Shown here piece by piece: positions 45,001-54,599 of a stretch of 64,000 nt of DNA. This DNA comes from Owenia fusiformis (lineage: Eukaryota > Annelida > Polychaeta > Sabellida > Oweniidae). A model generated the notes under the pieces. It was not told where the DNA came from and did no database searches. It saw only the letters and a list, made by a program, of their open reading frames with translations. The translations under genes were made by a program, and so were the position numbers. The number at the start of each line of letters is the position of its first letter. Position 1 is the stretch's first letter. The stretch spans positions 2,981,730 through 3,045,729 of the forward strand of contig CAIIXF020000007.1 in the NCBI GenBank assembly GCA_903813345.2, written 5' to 3'.

Positions 45001-46216
45001 TTTGTCTCATCATGGTTCAGTAGAACCCACTCAAATTGCTCATCCTCCTGATCATCATTGTCATCAGTATCTTCTGGTTTACTGCGTGTAATCACCAGCT
45101 CCTTGTAAAAGAACCCCAAAATACATGTATTTTATTTAATACTCTTAAACCTCTTTAGCAGATACTATTAAAGGGACATAAAAATAAAAAGTCCATGGGC
45201 ATGTAATAGGAAAATTGTGTTTAGTATGGGTATGTTTCCCAGGGCTTCGGGGTTTAGGGCTTGTTTATAGCATTTTATTAACTTTTGCAGCCACTACAAT
45301 CATGAACAAAGTTTTTTGCTCAAATTAAAACATTCAGATCGTGCTCCTCGTCAGTCCAAAATCAATGTATCACAGAGTCTTATAGCAGCGTGTATTTATC
45401 CATTCCATACTAGCAACAGAAATACTCAAAAATCTATATGAATATCGAAGGACAGGTCAGTCAATTTATCAAAAAATTTCTCATAACCCTGTGTTTGAGT
45501 GACGTCAGGGTTCCAAGTACAGGACGACGAGTTTATCTAACAGGGGTAAAAATATCTGAACTCGCCATTTTATTGAAAGATGGCAGCTGCATTAGACCTA
45601 CCTTGTCTTTTAGTACAAGGGAGAAATCTCGATGTATGCAATTGGACGAAATTCGACTCACTTTCATGTGGTGAACGGACGAAAGGCAGGCGAGATATAA
45701 TGCCGTGATAGCCGTACTTTTCATATATAAAGAAAAACGTTAAGAATATGGCAAAAATTAATAAACCAATTTTTGAACTGATGAGGAGCATGAAAAAATC
45801 CATATCAAAAATGAATACAAAAATTATTGAAAATGAGTTTTGGTTCCTACACAGATGTGTTTGTGTAAAAAAGTCATTACATGCAGGATTCGCATATGGA
45901 AAACAAAGTAAAAGTACATTGTCAAAGTAGTTTATTTATTGAACATCAGCGTTTATTCTTTCAAATGATTTATGCAATGACACAAGAATAGTTATACTAA
46001 GTATAGTTTGATTTATAAATATTGAGTGAAAGTGTGCCATGGCCATTGAGATAAGATAAATGGGTCACTTCTGGTATAGATTTACAACAGTCCCCAAGAT
46101 CTTGGCATTTTAAATGTTAAAAGTGATTACCTTCTCATCATAGTATTCATCAGTTTCCATGTCAAATCCACCAATCCTGTTTGATCCAGTGCCGTAGACA
46201 ATATACCTTGATCCTC
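35860..46216 (-). CDS. WD40/beta-propeller protein, last 12 exons (5' partial), 666 aa visible
   Basis: Twelve minus-strand exons join in one frame to a TGA at 35860-35862. WD-like blades are recognisable: HASPINDVAMATSKQ followed by DGKLRIWDL (exon at 44133) and KKLIVWDGRSGKLLASF (exon at 37408). Weaker blades contain IVYGTGSNRIGGFD, ISIIDISTGTVQ, IRILDIATGCAV and IMRIYDASS. The tail is very acidic (EDDYEDDDDND). There is no signal peptide or membrane segment in the visible part. Long propellers of this kind occur in NACHT-WD and other scaffold proteins, but no NACHT or other N-terminal domain is in the window, so the function is open. The 5' exons were not found before the repeat array at 47.6 kb. 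Confidence 0.7.
36451..36622 (-). CDS. WD40 gene exon (YYSYVQSRHIDGSIVF)
   Basis: 57 codons plus one base, acceptor CATTTCAG and donor CACAA|GTAAGT. It encodes LYYSYVQSRHIDGSIVFTVS and LPYTPNYDEVFKGT. It probably forms the last propeller strands. Confidence 0.75.
36954..37239. mobile_element. 286-bp MITE with CAGTGGCGTAGCG ends and 5-bp target repeat
   Basis: The ends CAGTGGCGTAGCG and CGCTACGCCATTG are flanked by ACTGT on both sides. Next inward, GTGTACGCCATGAGG faces TACGCCATGGCG-type sequence. It is in an intron of the WD40 gene and related to 12974-13365. Confidence 0.75.
37408..37574 (-). CDS. WD40 gene exon with clear WD blade
   Basis: Acceptor TTTATAG, donor GATGAT|GTAAGT. It encodes GTLLHRLFGHEGTQPFF, then KKLIVWDGRSGKLLASF. 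The GH...WD spacing is that of a WD40 repeat. Confidence 0.8.
37783..37950 (-). CDS. WD40 gene exon (GKLLHNMADVDYAVKY)
   Basis: Acceptor GTCTTGCAG, ending phase 1 at TCAG|GTATGT. It includes ILALYGSIVLISCNDIMRIY, which has the hydrophobic strand pattern of a degenerate propeller blade. Confidence 0.75.
38207..38395 (-). CDS. WD40 gene exon (GLDSMVEEENKNDDL)
   Basis: Acceptor TTTTAACAG, ending phase 1 at TCAG|GTGAGA. It encodes RIYMHMSKFTKDNRFIIIVM and ESVPHVVDIKS, again a strand-rich degenerate blade. Confidence 0.75.
38424..38622. mobile_element. 199-bp TA-flanked MITE, CACTCCCCTTC family
   Basis: It starts CACTCCCCTTCAAAAAGTTT and its right end is AAACTTATGGAGACGGTG, with TA at 38422-38423 and 38623-38624. 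It sits in a WD40 gene intron and is related to 4009-4474. Confidence 0.7.
38821..38953 (-). CDS. WD40 gene exon (ISPDNTLIALRPIDRK)
   Basis: Acceptor TTTTTTTTCAG, ending phase 1 at TCAG|GTGAAA. It encodes ISPDNTLIALRPIDRK, then FELHIYDIPSRKKVTVF, matching the SPD...hxhYDh pattern of a propeller blade. Confidence 0.75.
39085..39209 (-). CDS. WD40 gene exon (IRILDIATGCAVHNI)
   Basis: Acceptor AACTTTTCAG, ending phase 0 at CCG|GTAAGT. It encodes SPSRHYIRILDIATGCAVHN, a WD-like strand pair with D in place of the usual WD, then an acidic loop. Confidence 0.75.
39558..39765 (-). CDS. WD40 gene exon (LVHEGRPISKYIDDL)
   Basis: Acceptor TAGTTATTTTACAG, ending phase 1 at AAAG|GTATAC. It encodes CRLQEPSKKCDVLVLCDMEA and WNDFWLVNDNK. 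A repeat element begins only about 10 bp from its 3' splice site. Confidence 0.75.
39890..40078. repeat. GGAA/GATA-rich low-complexity tract
   Basis: Dense, irregular mixture of GGAAGGA, GATAGAATAGG and GGATGGATG on the plus strand, inside the hairpin-ended element. Confidence 0.85.
40100..41600. repeat. Three ~520-bp internal tandem units
   Basis: Units share CTTCCGAACCGGAAGTC, TTGACCTACTTTTCGGACA, CATATCTCAAAAGTGG, GGCAAAAGGCTAACACTA and TTGACCTAGATTTTGACCTA. The third unit is shorter and more diverged. The GGCAAAAGGCTA and TTGACCTAGATTTTGACC blocks also occur in the 47.6-64 kb array, linking the two. Confidence 0.7.
41843..42590. mobile_element. Foldback MITE in the WD40 gene
   Basis: The ends are GTGGTATCGATATGGAGAAC and its complement near 42560-42590. 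The arms pair over most of the length, including TTTAGGTCTCTCAATATTG and AATATTGAGAGGTCTAAA. It is non-coding. Confidence 0.75.
42696..42855 (-). CDS. WD40 gene exon (RLFPIVGNDRYIACTY)
   Basis: Acceptor CTTTAATTTCAG, ending phase 0 at ATACAA|GTATGT. It encodes GTASTKRLFPIVGNDRYIAC and GTQIAVYDLMDDKMARRIQ, a clear propeller blade with YD in the WD position. Confidence 0.75.
42929..43903. mobile_element. Tigger/pogo-like non-autonomous element
   Basis: The ends are CAGTAGAACCTGTGTAAGTG and CACTTAACAGGTTCTACTG, with TA at 42927-42928 and 43904-43905. CAGTAGAACCT tips with TA targets are typical of pogo/Tigger elements. Several GTTCCACTTA repeats lie near each end, and no transposase is present. 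Confidence 0.75.
43140..43332. repeat. 41-bp tandem repeat, about five units
   Basis: Units of TCTGACATTCTTAATCCTCC then TCATTCTGCCAAAAATGTTT, nearly identical. They lie inside the pogo-like element. Confidence 0.85.
44133..44397 (-). CDS. WD40 gene exon with best WD repeat
   Basis: 88 codons. It encodes ISIIDISTGTVQIMAKHASP, then DGKLRIWDLTRVDQEQ, with donor TGGA|GTGAGT. The acceptor could be TTTTAG (exon to 44397) or the nearby CTTAG (exon to 44385); both keep frame. Confidence 0.8.
44570..44880. repeat. ~45-bp minisatellite in WD40 gene intron
   Basis: Diverged units of GAATCAACTCAACCCCATGT, then CATTCTAACTCCAGGTCAAC. About seven copies. Confidence 0.75.
44921..45101 (-). CDS. WD40 gene exon (ELVITRSKPEDTDDND)
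   Basis: Acceptor CTTTTACAAG, ending phase 1 at GAAG|GTAAGA. An acidic loop is followed by FEWVLLNHDETKIVVFSSYN and IHVFSWPEREQLMVI, a typical propeller blade. Confidence 0.75.
45102..46130. other. Intron of the WD40 gene
   Basis: No exon is needed here by frame. 45480-45730 is GC- and CpG-richer and contains GTGACGTCA; it may be part of an old mobile element that I could not delimit. Confidence 0.45.
46131..46216 (-). CDS. WD40 gene, most 5' exon found
   Basis: Acceptor GCTTCCAG, donor GAGAAG|GTAATC. It encodes GSRYIVYGTGSNRIGGFDME and ETDEYYDEK. It starts with two bases of a split codon, so at least one more upstream exon must exist. Confidence 0.7.
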
Positions 46217-46248
46217 CTGGAAGCATTTACAAGATATTTTTCAGAGAC

Positions 46249-46334
46249 CAGGGTGACCCCAAAAAACAGTACCCTCTAAAATAGTAATCATTAATAACTG
46301 CCAACTGCCAGTTCTGTTTTTTGGGGTCACTCTG
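46249..46334. mobile_element. 86-bp miniature palindromic element
   Basis: The ends CAGGGTGACCCCAAAAAACA and TGTTTTTTGGGGTCACTCTG pair over about 21 bp, leaving only ~40 bp between. TA follows on the right; the left flank is AC. Its tips fit a very short Tc1/mariner-type MITE. It lies 32 bp beyond the last WD40 exon. Confidence 0.7.
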
Positions 46335-46750
46335 TACATGAGTATATTTGTCAATAATATTTGGGATGCTTCGATGTTTCATGGATTATTTACCCTCCCC
46401 CTCTCCACATTCAATGAAAAGTATTTAAAATTCAATGGTAGAATTAAAGGAATATTCCTTGCCAGACCCTTTCTCTCTTGATATGGTAGCTATAATCATA
46501 TATATAGTTTCCATATTTAGCAAAACATGGGAAAATGTTTTAATATGGCCAATATTGATCATTTAAAAATCTAGTGCTTATTTCCAGTGAGCTGCTATCT
46601 TTTAAGATTTCTTGCAGGAAGTGATGTCATCAACTCTCAACTTCTATAACCTTGCCCATAACAGTATAGGAAAGTAGCAAAAAATCACTTCTAGACAAGT
46701 GATCATTACTTTCTGTGCAAAAATATTTTCAGAGCTGCCCTTAAGAAAAA
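46335..46750. other. No gene seen
   Basis: AT-rich sequence in which the missing 5' exon of the WD40 gene could not be found. Confidence 0.4.
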
Positions 46751-46905
46751 AGCCATGGTAACCATGGTATTCCATGGTGCGCCCATGGTAATCCATGGTT
46801 TTCCATGGAAATTCATGGTTTTCCATGTTATTTTCCATGGAAATTCATGGACACCCATGGTAATCTTCCATGGATATTTACCATGATTTTCCGTGGTAAT
46901 TGTTG
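46751..46905. repeat. CCATGG-rich palindromic cluster
   Basis: About ten CCATGG hexamers plus near-variants within 155 bp, separated by short TTTT, AAATT or GTAA spacers. CCATGG is self-complementary, so the tract can fold in many registers. Confidence 0.75.
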
Positions 46906-47394
46906 GTTTGGTAATTGGTTTTTAATGGATGTGTCATGGAGATGTAAAATCAACAATTTTGGTCGGATTTGTATTTACCAAAATCTCAAAAATGAATGTT
47001 TTGATGATATATCCCAGTTAGACTGAGACTTATCATTGAGAAAAAAGGGTGGACATTTCATTTTGAAGGTATAGCAAGAACATTCATCGAATGTTAGACT
47101 CAGCTTACAAATGAGAAAATATGTGAAACAGCAGAGCAGAGAGTAGGCCACAAGATTTCAAAAACAATTGTGCAAAGGTCTTTTGTGTAGATCAAGACTA
47201 GATAGAGATTGCTTATTTTTTAGGCCAAACACTTCTTTCCTTTGAAAAAGATTAAGTCAAACTAGCCCAAGCTCTGTTTTATTTCAATACTTTCTTTAAT
47301 TTTCAGTTTTAAAAATCAATATGAAGTAATTTAAGAAATAAATAACTCATTTTTTTAAATTACATTTCGTACATTTGAGAATACAATCAAAAAC
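46906..47394. other. No gene seen
   Basis: AT-rich sequence between two CCATGG clusters, with no supported exon on either strand. Confidence 0.4.
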
Positions 47395-47580
47395 CATGGT
47401 TTCTTTCTTTGAAGTTGAGAAAACTGCAATCAAAAGCCATGGAAGACGGTTGATTGCAATCGAAAGCCATGCTTTTCCATGGTTATTTCTTTGATGTTTT
47501 GGAAAGTGCAATCAAAAGCCATGGTTTTCCATGATTATTCTTTTGATCTTTTGAAAGTCCATGGTTTTCCATGGGCTATT
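47395..47580. repeat. Second CCATGG repeat cluster
   Basis: Three or four units of TGCAATCAAAAGCCATGG, then TTTTCCATGG and a TTTGATCTTTTG-like stretch. It sits directly before the large array. Confidence 0.7.
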
Positions 47581-47609
47581 TGTTTGGTCTTTTGGAAGCA
47601 GAAAAATGA

Positions 47610-48974
47610 ACTAGAGATCTAACGATCTAAGATTGCAAGCAATCTTACGGAGGCCCTATATTCGTTTCTGAACATTCAAAGGCCAGCCAAAGGTCAAATC
47701 TCTAATACAAGGTCATATATGAACTCCAGACAACTTGTGGATGATTTTTAAAAAAGGTTTGGTCGAATTAATGCAAGTTGAAATTTGACCTTGAAAAATT
47801 CCAAAATTTGACCTTTTTTCAGTTTTTGAGCTATAATATCTCAAAACTGGAGCCAAATTTTAATAGATAATCAATTGCTAATATGTGTAGAACCTTCAGT
47901 AGAAGAATATATATTCTGACTTTCATTTAAAAATATTGATTTGTAGTCTCCAATTTTGAGAAACTTAGAAAACACAGTTTGTGATTTCGTTTGATGACCT
48001 TGACCTTTGACCTTGCAAATTTTACTTTTTTAGACCTCAGAAGGTCTTTTGTGAATAAATATACCTAAATTTGAATCCAGAAAATCGATTTGAAAAATCA
48101 ACTTTTTTGCCCTTTCGGAGGTCACTGAAGGTCAACCAAAGGTCAAAGGTCAAAAGTAAGGTTAGATTTGGAATCCTGAGAACTTGTAGATGAGTTTTAA
48201 AAAAAAATTGGTCAATTTGAAGCAAGTTGAAATTTAGTCTTGAAAAGTTTCGAAATTTGACCTTTTTTCAGTTTTTGAGTTCCAATATCTCAAAACTGGT
48301 ACACAATTTTAATGAATAGTCAATTGCTAATATGTGTAGAACCTATAGAGGAATATATATCCTGACTTTCATGAAAAAATATTGATTTGTAGTCTCCAAT
48401 TTTGAGAAACTTAGAAAACACAGTTTGTGATTTAGTTTGATGACCTTGACCTTTGACCTTGCAAATTTTACTTTTTTAGACCTCAGTAGGTCCTTTGTGA
48501 TCAAATATACCTAAATTTGAATCCAGAAAATCAATTTGAAAAAACAACTTTTTTTACCTTTCGAAGGTCAACCAAAGGTCGGAGGTCAAAAGTAAGGACA
48601 TATTTGAGTTCCTGAGATCTTGTAGATGATTTTTAAAAAAAAATCTGGTTCATTTGAAGCAAGTTGAAAAATGACCGATTTTTGACGTCAAATATCTCAA
48701 AAACGGTAAAAAATTAACGCGTACATATAGTGAGCAATTTGTAGAGAATGCTTATATCTAGTTACATTTTAATTCATCGCAAGAAATAATGAAGTATGAG
48801 GACGAAATCTGAGAAACTTAAAAAAAGCTTAGATTTGACCTAGATTTTGACCTTTGACTTTGACCTAGATATAAAGGTCTTTCCCGCCAAGTTCAGCTAA
48901 GGTCCCTAGTAGGACTATGTAGTAGCTAGTTGAAAGTTAGTCGGAAGTAGGAGAAAAAGAGGGAGGAAGAATAA
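47610..48974. repeat. Array module 1 (1365 bp)
   Basis: The head ACTAGAGATCTAACGATCTA is followed by AGATTGC-AA-GCAATCT and ACGGAGGCCC. The body has about two TGACCT/AGGTCA units. The tail has CTAGTAGGACTATGTAGTAG and TCGGAAGTAGGAGAAAAAG, then an AGAATAA end that meets the next head. Confidence 0.8.
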
Positions 48975-50968
48975 ACTAGAGATCTAACGATCTAAGATTG
49001 CAAGCAATCTTACGGAGGCCCCGTAGATACCACAGTTTGTCACCTAATTTGACGACCTTGACCTTTGACCTTGAAAATTTTACTTTTTCAGAGCTCAGTA
49101 TGTCTTTTGTGATTAAGCGGACTTAAATTTGAATCCAAAAAGTCAATTTGAAAAATCAACTGTTTTTTACCTTTCGAAGGTCACAGAAGGTCAACTAAAG
49201 GTCAAAGGCCAAATTTGAGGTCAGATTTGAACTCCTGAGACTTTGTAGACGCTTTTTTAAAAAAAAAAATTTGTCAATTTGAAGCAAGTTGAAATTTGAC
49301 ATTGAAAATTTTCGAAATTTGACTTTTTTTCAGTCCTTGAGCTCTTATATCTCAAAACTGGTGCAAAATTTTAATAGATAGTCAATTCCTAATATGTGAA
49401 TTACCTCTAGAGGAATATATATCCTGACTTTCAACCAAAAATATTGATTTGTAGTCTTCAATTCTGAGAAACTTAGATAGCACAGTTTGTGACCTAATTT
49501 GATGACCTTGACCTTTGACCTTAAAAATTGTACTTTTTCAGAGCTCAGTATGTCCTTTGTGATTAAGCTGACCTAAATTTGAATCTAAAAAATCATTTTG
49601 AAAAATCAACATTTTTTACCTTTCGAAGGTCACAGAAGGTCAAGTAAAGGTCAAAGGTCAAATCTGAGGTCAAATTTGAACTCCTGAGACTTTGTAGATG
49701 CTTTTTAAAAAAATATTTGGTCAATTTGAAGCAAGTTGAAATTTGACCTTCAAAATTTTCGAAATTTGACCTTTTTTCAGTTCTTGAGCTCTTATATCTC
49801 AAAATTGGTGCAAAATTTTAATAGATAGTCAATTGCTAATATGTGAAGTACCTCTAGAGGAATAGATATCCTGACTTTCAACCAAAAATATTGATTTGTA
49901 GTCTCGAATTTTGAGAAACTTAGATAGCACAGTTTGTTATCTAATTTGATGACCTTGACCTTTGACCTTGAAAATTTTACTTTTTCAGAGCTCAGTATGT
50001 CCTTTGTGATTAAGCTGACCTAAATTTAAATCCAAAAAATCAATTTGAAAAATCAACTTTTTTGACCTTTCGAAGGTCACAGAAGGTCAACTAAAGGTCA
50101 TAGGTCAAAACTAAGGTCAGATTTGAGTTCCTGAGATCTTGTAGATGCTTTTTAAAAAAAATTTGGTCAATTTAGAGCAAGTTGAAATTTGACCTTGAGA
50201 AATTTCAAAATTTGACCTTTTTTCAGTTTTTCAGTTCTAATATCTCAAAACTGGAGCAAAATTTTAATAAATAGTCAATTGCTAATATGTGTAGAACCTT
50301 TAGAGGAATATATATTCTGACTTTCAGTAAAAAAATTGATTTGTAGTCTCCAATTTTGAGAAACTTAGAAAACACAGTTTGTGATTTCGTTTGATGACCT
50401 TGACCTTTGACCTTGCAAATTTTTCTTTTTTAGACCTCAGTGGGTCTTTTGTGAATAAATATACCTAAATTTGAATCCAGAAAATCGAGTTGAAAAATCA
50501 ACTTTTTTGACCTTTCGGAGGTCACTGGAGGTCAACCAAAGGTCAAAGGTCAAAAGTAAGGTCAGATTTGGAATCCTTAGAACTTGTAGATGAGTTTTAA
50601 AAAAAAATCTGGTTCATTTGAAGCAAGTTGAAAAATGACCGATTTTTGCCGATTTTTGACGTCAAATATCTCAAAAACGGTAAAAAATTAACGCATACAT
50701 ATAGTGAGCAATTTGTAGAGAATGCTTATATCTAGTTATATTTTAATTCATCGCAAGAAATAATGAAGTATGAGGACGAAATCTGAGAAACTTAAAAAAA
50801 ACTTAGATTTGACCTTGATTTTGACCTTTGACCTTGACCTAGATATGAACTAATTTCCCGACAAGTCCAGCTCATGTCCCTAGTAGGAGCATATAAGAGT
50901 TAATTCAGACCTAGCTAGAAGTAGGAGAAAAAGTGCTAAAAAGAATAATAAGAATAAGAAGAATAAGA
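48975..50968. repeat. Array module 2 (1994 bp)
   Basis: Same head type as module 1, about four internal units and the same tail, ending in AATAAG microsatellite. Confidence 0.8.
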
Positions 50969-53690
50969 ACTAGACTTTTGAAGATTGCAAGCAATCTCAC
51001 GGAGGCCCTCTTAGGCATTTTTGACAATTTGAAGGTCAACTAAAGGACAAATATCAAATCTGAGGTCAGATGTGAACTCCTGAGAACTTGTAGATGATTT
51101 TCAAAAAACGATTTTGTCAATTTGAAGTGAGTTTAAATTTGACCTTGAAAAATTTCGAAATTGACCTTTTTTCAGCTTTTGAACTCTTATATCTCAAACT
51201 GGGACAAAATTCCATTAGAAAGTCAATTGCTAATATGTGTAGAACCCTTAGAGGAATGTGTATATTTCGACTTCGGATTAAAAATATCGGTTTGTAGTCT
51301 CGAACTTTGCGAAACTTAGATAGCACAGTTTGTGACCTAATTTCATGATCTTGACCTTTGACCCTGAAAAGTTTTACTTTTTTAGACCTCAGTAGGTCTT
51401 TTGTAATTAGGCTGACCTAAATTTGAATCCAAAGACTCAATTTGAAAAATCAACTTTTTTTACCTTTCGAAGGTCATTGAAGGTCAACTAAAGGTCAAAG
51501 GTTAAATCTGAGGTCAGATTTTGACTCCTAGGAACTTGTAGATGATTTTTAAAAAAAAATTTGGTCAGATTGAAGCAAGTTGAAAAATGACCTTTTTAGA
51601 CCGTTTTTGACGTCAAATATCTCAAAAATGGTAAAAATTTAATGCTGACATATTGTAAACAATTTGTAAAGAATACTAAAAAGTAGTTTCAGTTTAATTC
51701 ATCGCAAGAAATAATGAAGTATAAGGACAAAGTTGAGAAACTTGAAAAAATTTTAGATTTCACCTAGATTTTGACCTTTGACCTAATTTGATAGCCGTGA
51801 CCCTTGACCTTGAAAATTTTACTGCTTTAGAGCTCAGTAGGTCTTTTATGATTAGGCTAACCCTAAATTTGAATCCAAACACTCAATTTGAAAAATCAAA
51901 TTTTCTGACCTTTCGAAGGTCACTGAAGGTCAACTGAAGGTCAAATGTCAAATCTGAGGTTAAATATGAACTCCTGAGAAGTTGTAGATGATTTTTAAAA
52001 AAAAGATGGGTGAATTTGAAGGAAGTTAAAATTTGACCTTATAAACTTTGAAAAATTGACCTTTTTCAGTTTTTGAGCTCTAATATCTCAAAACTGGGAC
52101 AAAATTTTAATAAATAGTCAATAACTAATATGTGTAGAACCCTTAGAGGAATGTATATCTTGACTTTCAATTAAAAATATTGATTTGTAGTCTTGAACTA
52201 TGAGATACTTAGATAGCACAGTTTGTGACCTAATTTGATGACCTTGACCTTTGACCTTGAAATTTTTACTTTTTTAGACCTCAGTAGGCTTTTTGTAATT
52301 AGACTGACCTAAATTTGAATCCAAAGACTCAATTTGAAAAATCAACTTTTCTGACCTTTCGAAGGTCACTGAAGGTCAACCAAAGGTCGAATGTCAAATC
52401 TGAAGTCAGATTTGGACTCCTGGGAACTTGTAGATGATTTTTAAAAAAAGATTTGGTCAGATTGAAGCAAGTTGAAAAATGACCTTTTTAGACCGTTTTT
52501 GACGTCAAATATCTCAAAAATGGTAAAAATTTAATGCTGACATATTGTAAACAATTTGTAAAGAATACTAAAAAGTAGTTTCAGTTTAATTCATCGCAAG
52601 AAATAATGAAGTATAAGGACAAAGTTGAGAAACTTGAAATTTTTTTAGATTTGACCTAGATTTTGACCTTTGACCTAATTTGATAACCGTGACCCTTGAC
52701 CTTGAAAATTTTACTGCTTCAGAGCTCAGTAGGTCTTTTATGATTAGGCTTACCCTAAATTTGAATCCAAACACTCAATTTGAAAAATCAAATTTTCTGA
52801 CCTTTCGAAGGTCACTGAAGGTCAACTAAAGGTCAAATGTCAAATCTGAGGTTAAATATGAACTCCTGAGAAGTTGTAGATGATTTTTTAAAAAAAGTTG
52901 GGTGAATTTGAAGCAAGTTAAAATTTGACCTTATAAACTTTGAAAAATAGACCTTTTTCAGTTTTTGAGCTCTTATATCTCAAAACTGGGACAAAATTTT
53001 AATAAATAGTCAATGGCTAATATGTGTAGAACCCTTAGAGGAATGTATATCTTGACTTTCAATTAAAAATATTGATTTGTAGTCTTGAACTATGAGATAC
53101 TTAGATAGCACAGTTTGTGACCTAATTTGATGACCTTGACCTTTGACCTTGAAATTTTTACTTTTTTAGACCTCAGTAGGCTTTTTGTAATTAGACTGAC
53201 CTAAATTTGAATCCAAAGACTCAATTTGAAAAATCAACTTTTCTGACCTTTCGAAGGTCACTGAAGGTCAACCAAAGGTCGAATGTCAAATCTGAAGTCA
53301 GATTTGGACTCCTGGGAATTTGTAGATGATTTTTAAAAAAAAAATTGGTCAGATTGAAGCAAGTTGAAAAATGACCTCTTTTGACCATTTTTTGACATCA
53401 AATATCTCAAAAACGGTAAAAAATTAATGCTGACATATAGTGAACAATTTGTAGAGAATACTTAAATGTAGTTTCAGTTTAATTCATCGCAAGAAATAAT
53501 GAAGTATAATGACAAACTTGAGAAACTTGAAAAAAAACTTAGATTTGACCTTGATTTTGACCTTTGACCTTGACCTAGATATGAAATATTTTCCCATCAA
53601 GATCAAACCAGGTTTCTAGTAGGAGCATATAGTAGAAAGTTGAAAGCTAGTTGAAAGTAGGAGAAAACTGCTTTGATAGAATAATAATAA
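50969..53690. repeat. Array module 3 (2722 bp)
   Basis: Second head type, ACTAGACTTTTGAAGATTGC, followed by CTCACGGAGGCCCTCTTAGG. Units alternate between a GGGACAAAATT-containing type and a TTCATCGCAAGAAATAATG type. The tail ends AATAATAATAA. Confidence 0.8.
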
Positions 53691-54599
53691 ACTAGACTTT
53701 GGAAGATTGCAAGCAATCTCACGGAGGCCCTCTTAGGCATTTTTGACAATTTGAAAGTCAACTAAAGGACTAATATCAAATCTGAGGTCAGATGAGAACT
53801 CCTGAGAACTTGTAGATGATTTTCAAAAAAAGATTTTGTTAATTTGAAGCAAGTTTAAATTTGACCTTGAAAAATTTCAAAATTGACCTTTTTTCAACTT
53901 TTGAACTCTTATATCTCAAACTGGGACAAAATTCTATTAGATATTCAATTGCTAATATGTGTAGAACCCTTAGAGGAATGTGTATATTTCAACTTCGGAT
54001 TAAAAATATTGGTTTGTAGTCTCGAACTTTGCAAAACTTAGATAGCACAGTTTGTGACCTAATTTCATGACCTTGACCTTTGACCTTGAAAAGTTTTACT
54101 TTTTTAGACCTCAGTTCGTCTTTTGTAATTAGGCTGACCTAAATTTGAATCCAAAGACTCAATTTGAAAAATCAACTTTTCTTACCTTTCGAAGGTCATT
54201 GAAGGTCAACTAAAGGTCAAAGCTCAAATCTGAGGTCAGCTTTGGACTCATGGGAACTTGTAGATGATTTTTAAAAAAAAAATTGGACAGATTGAAGCAA
54301 GTTGAAAAATGACCTTTTTGACCGTTTTTGACGTCAAATATCTCAAAAATGGTAAAAATTTAATGCTGACATATTGTGAACAATTTGTAGAGAATACTAA
54401 AATGTAGTTTCAGTTTAATTCATCGCAAGAAATAATGAAGTAAAAGGACAAACTTGAGAAACTTGAAAAAAAATTAGATTTGACCTAGATTTTGACCGTT
54501 GACCTAATTTGATAACCATGACCCTTGACCTTGAAAATTTTACTGCTATAGAGCTCAGTAGGTCTTTTATGATTAGGCTAACCCTAAATTTGAATCCAA

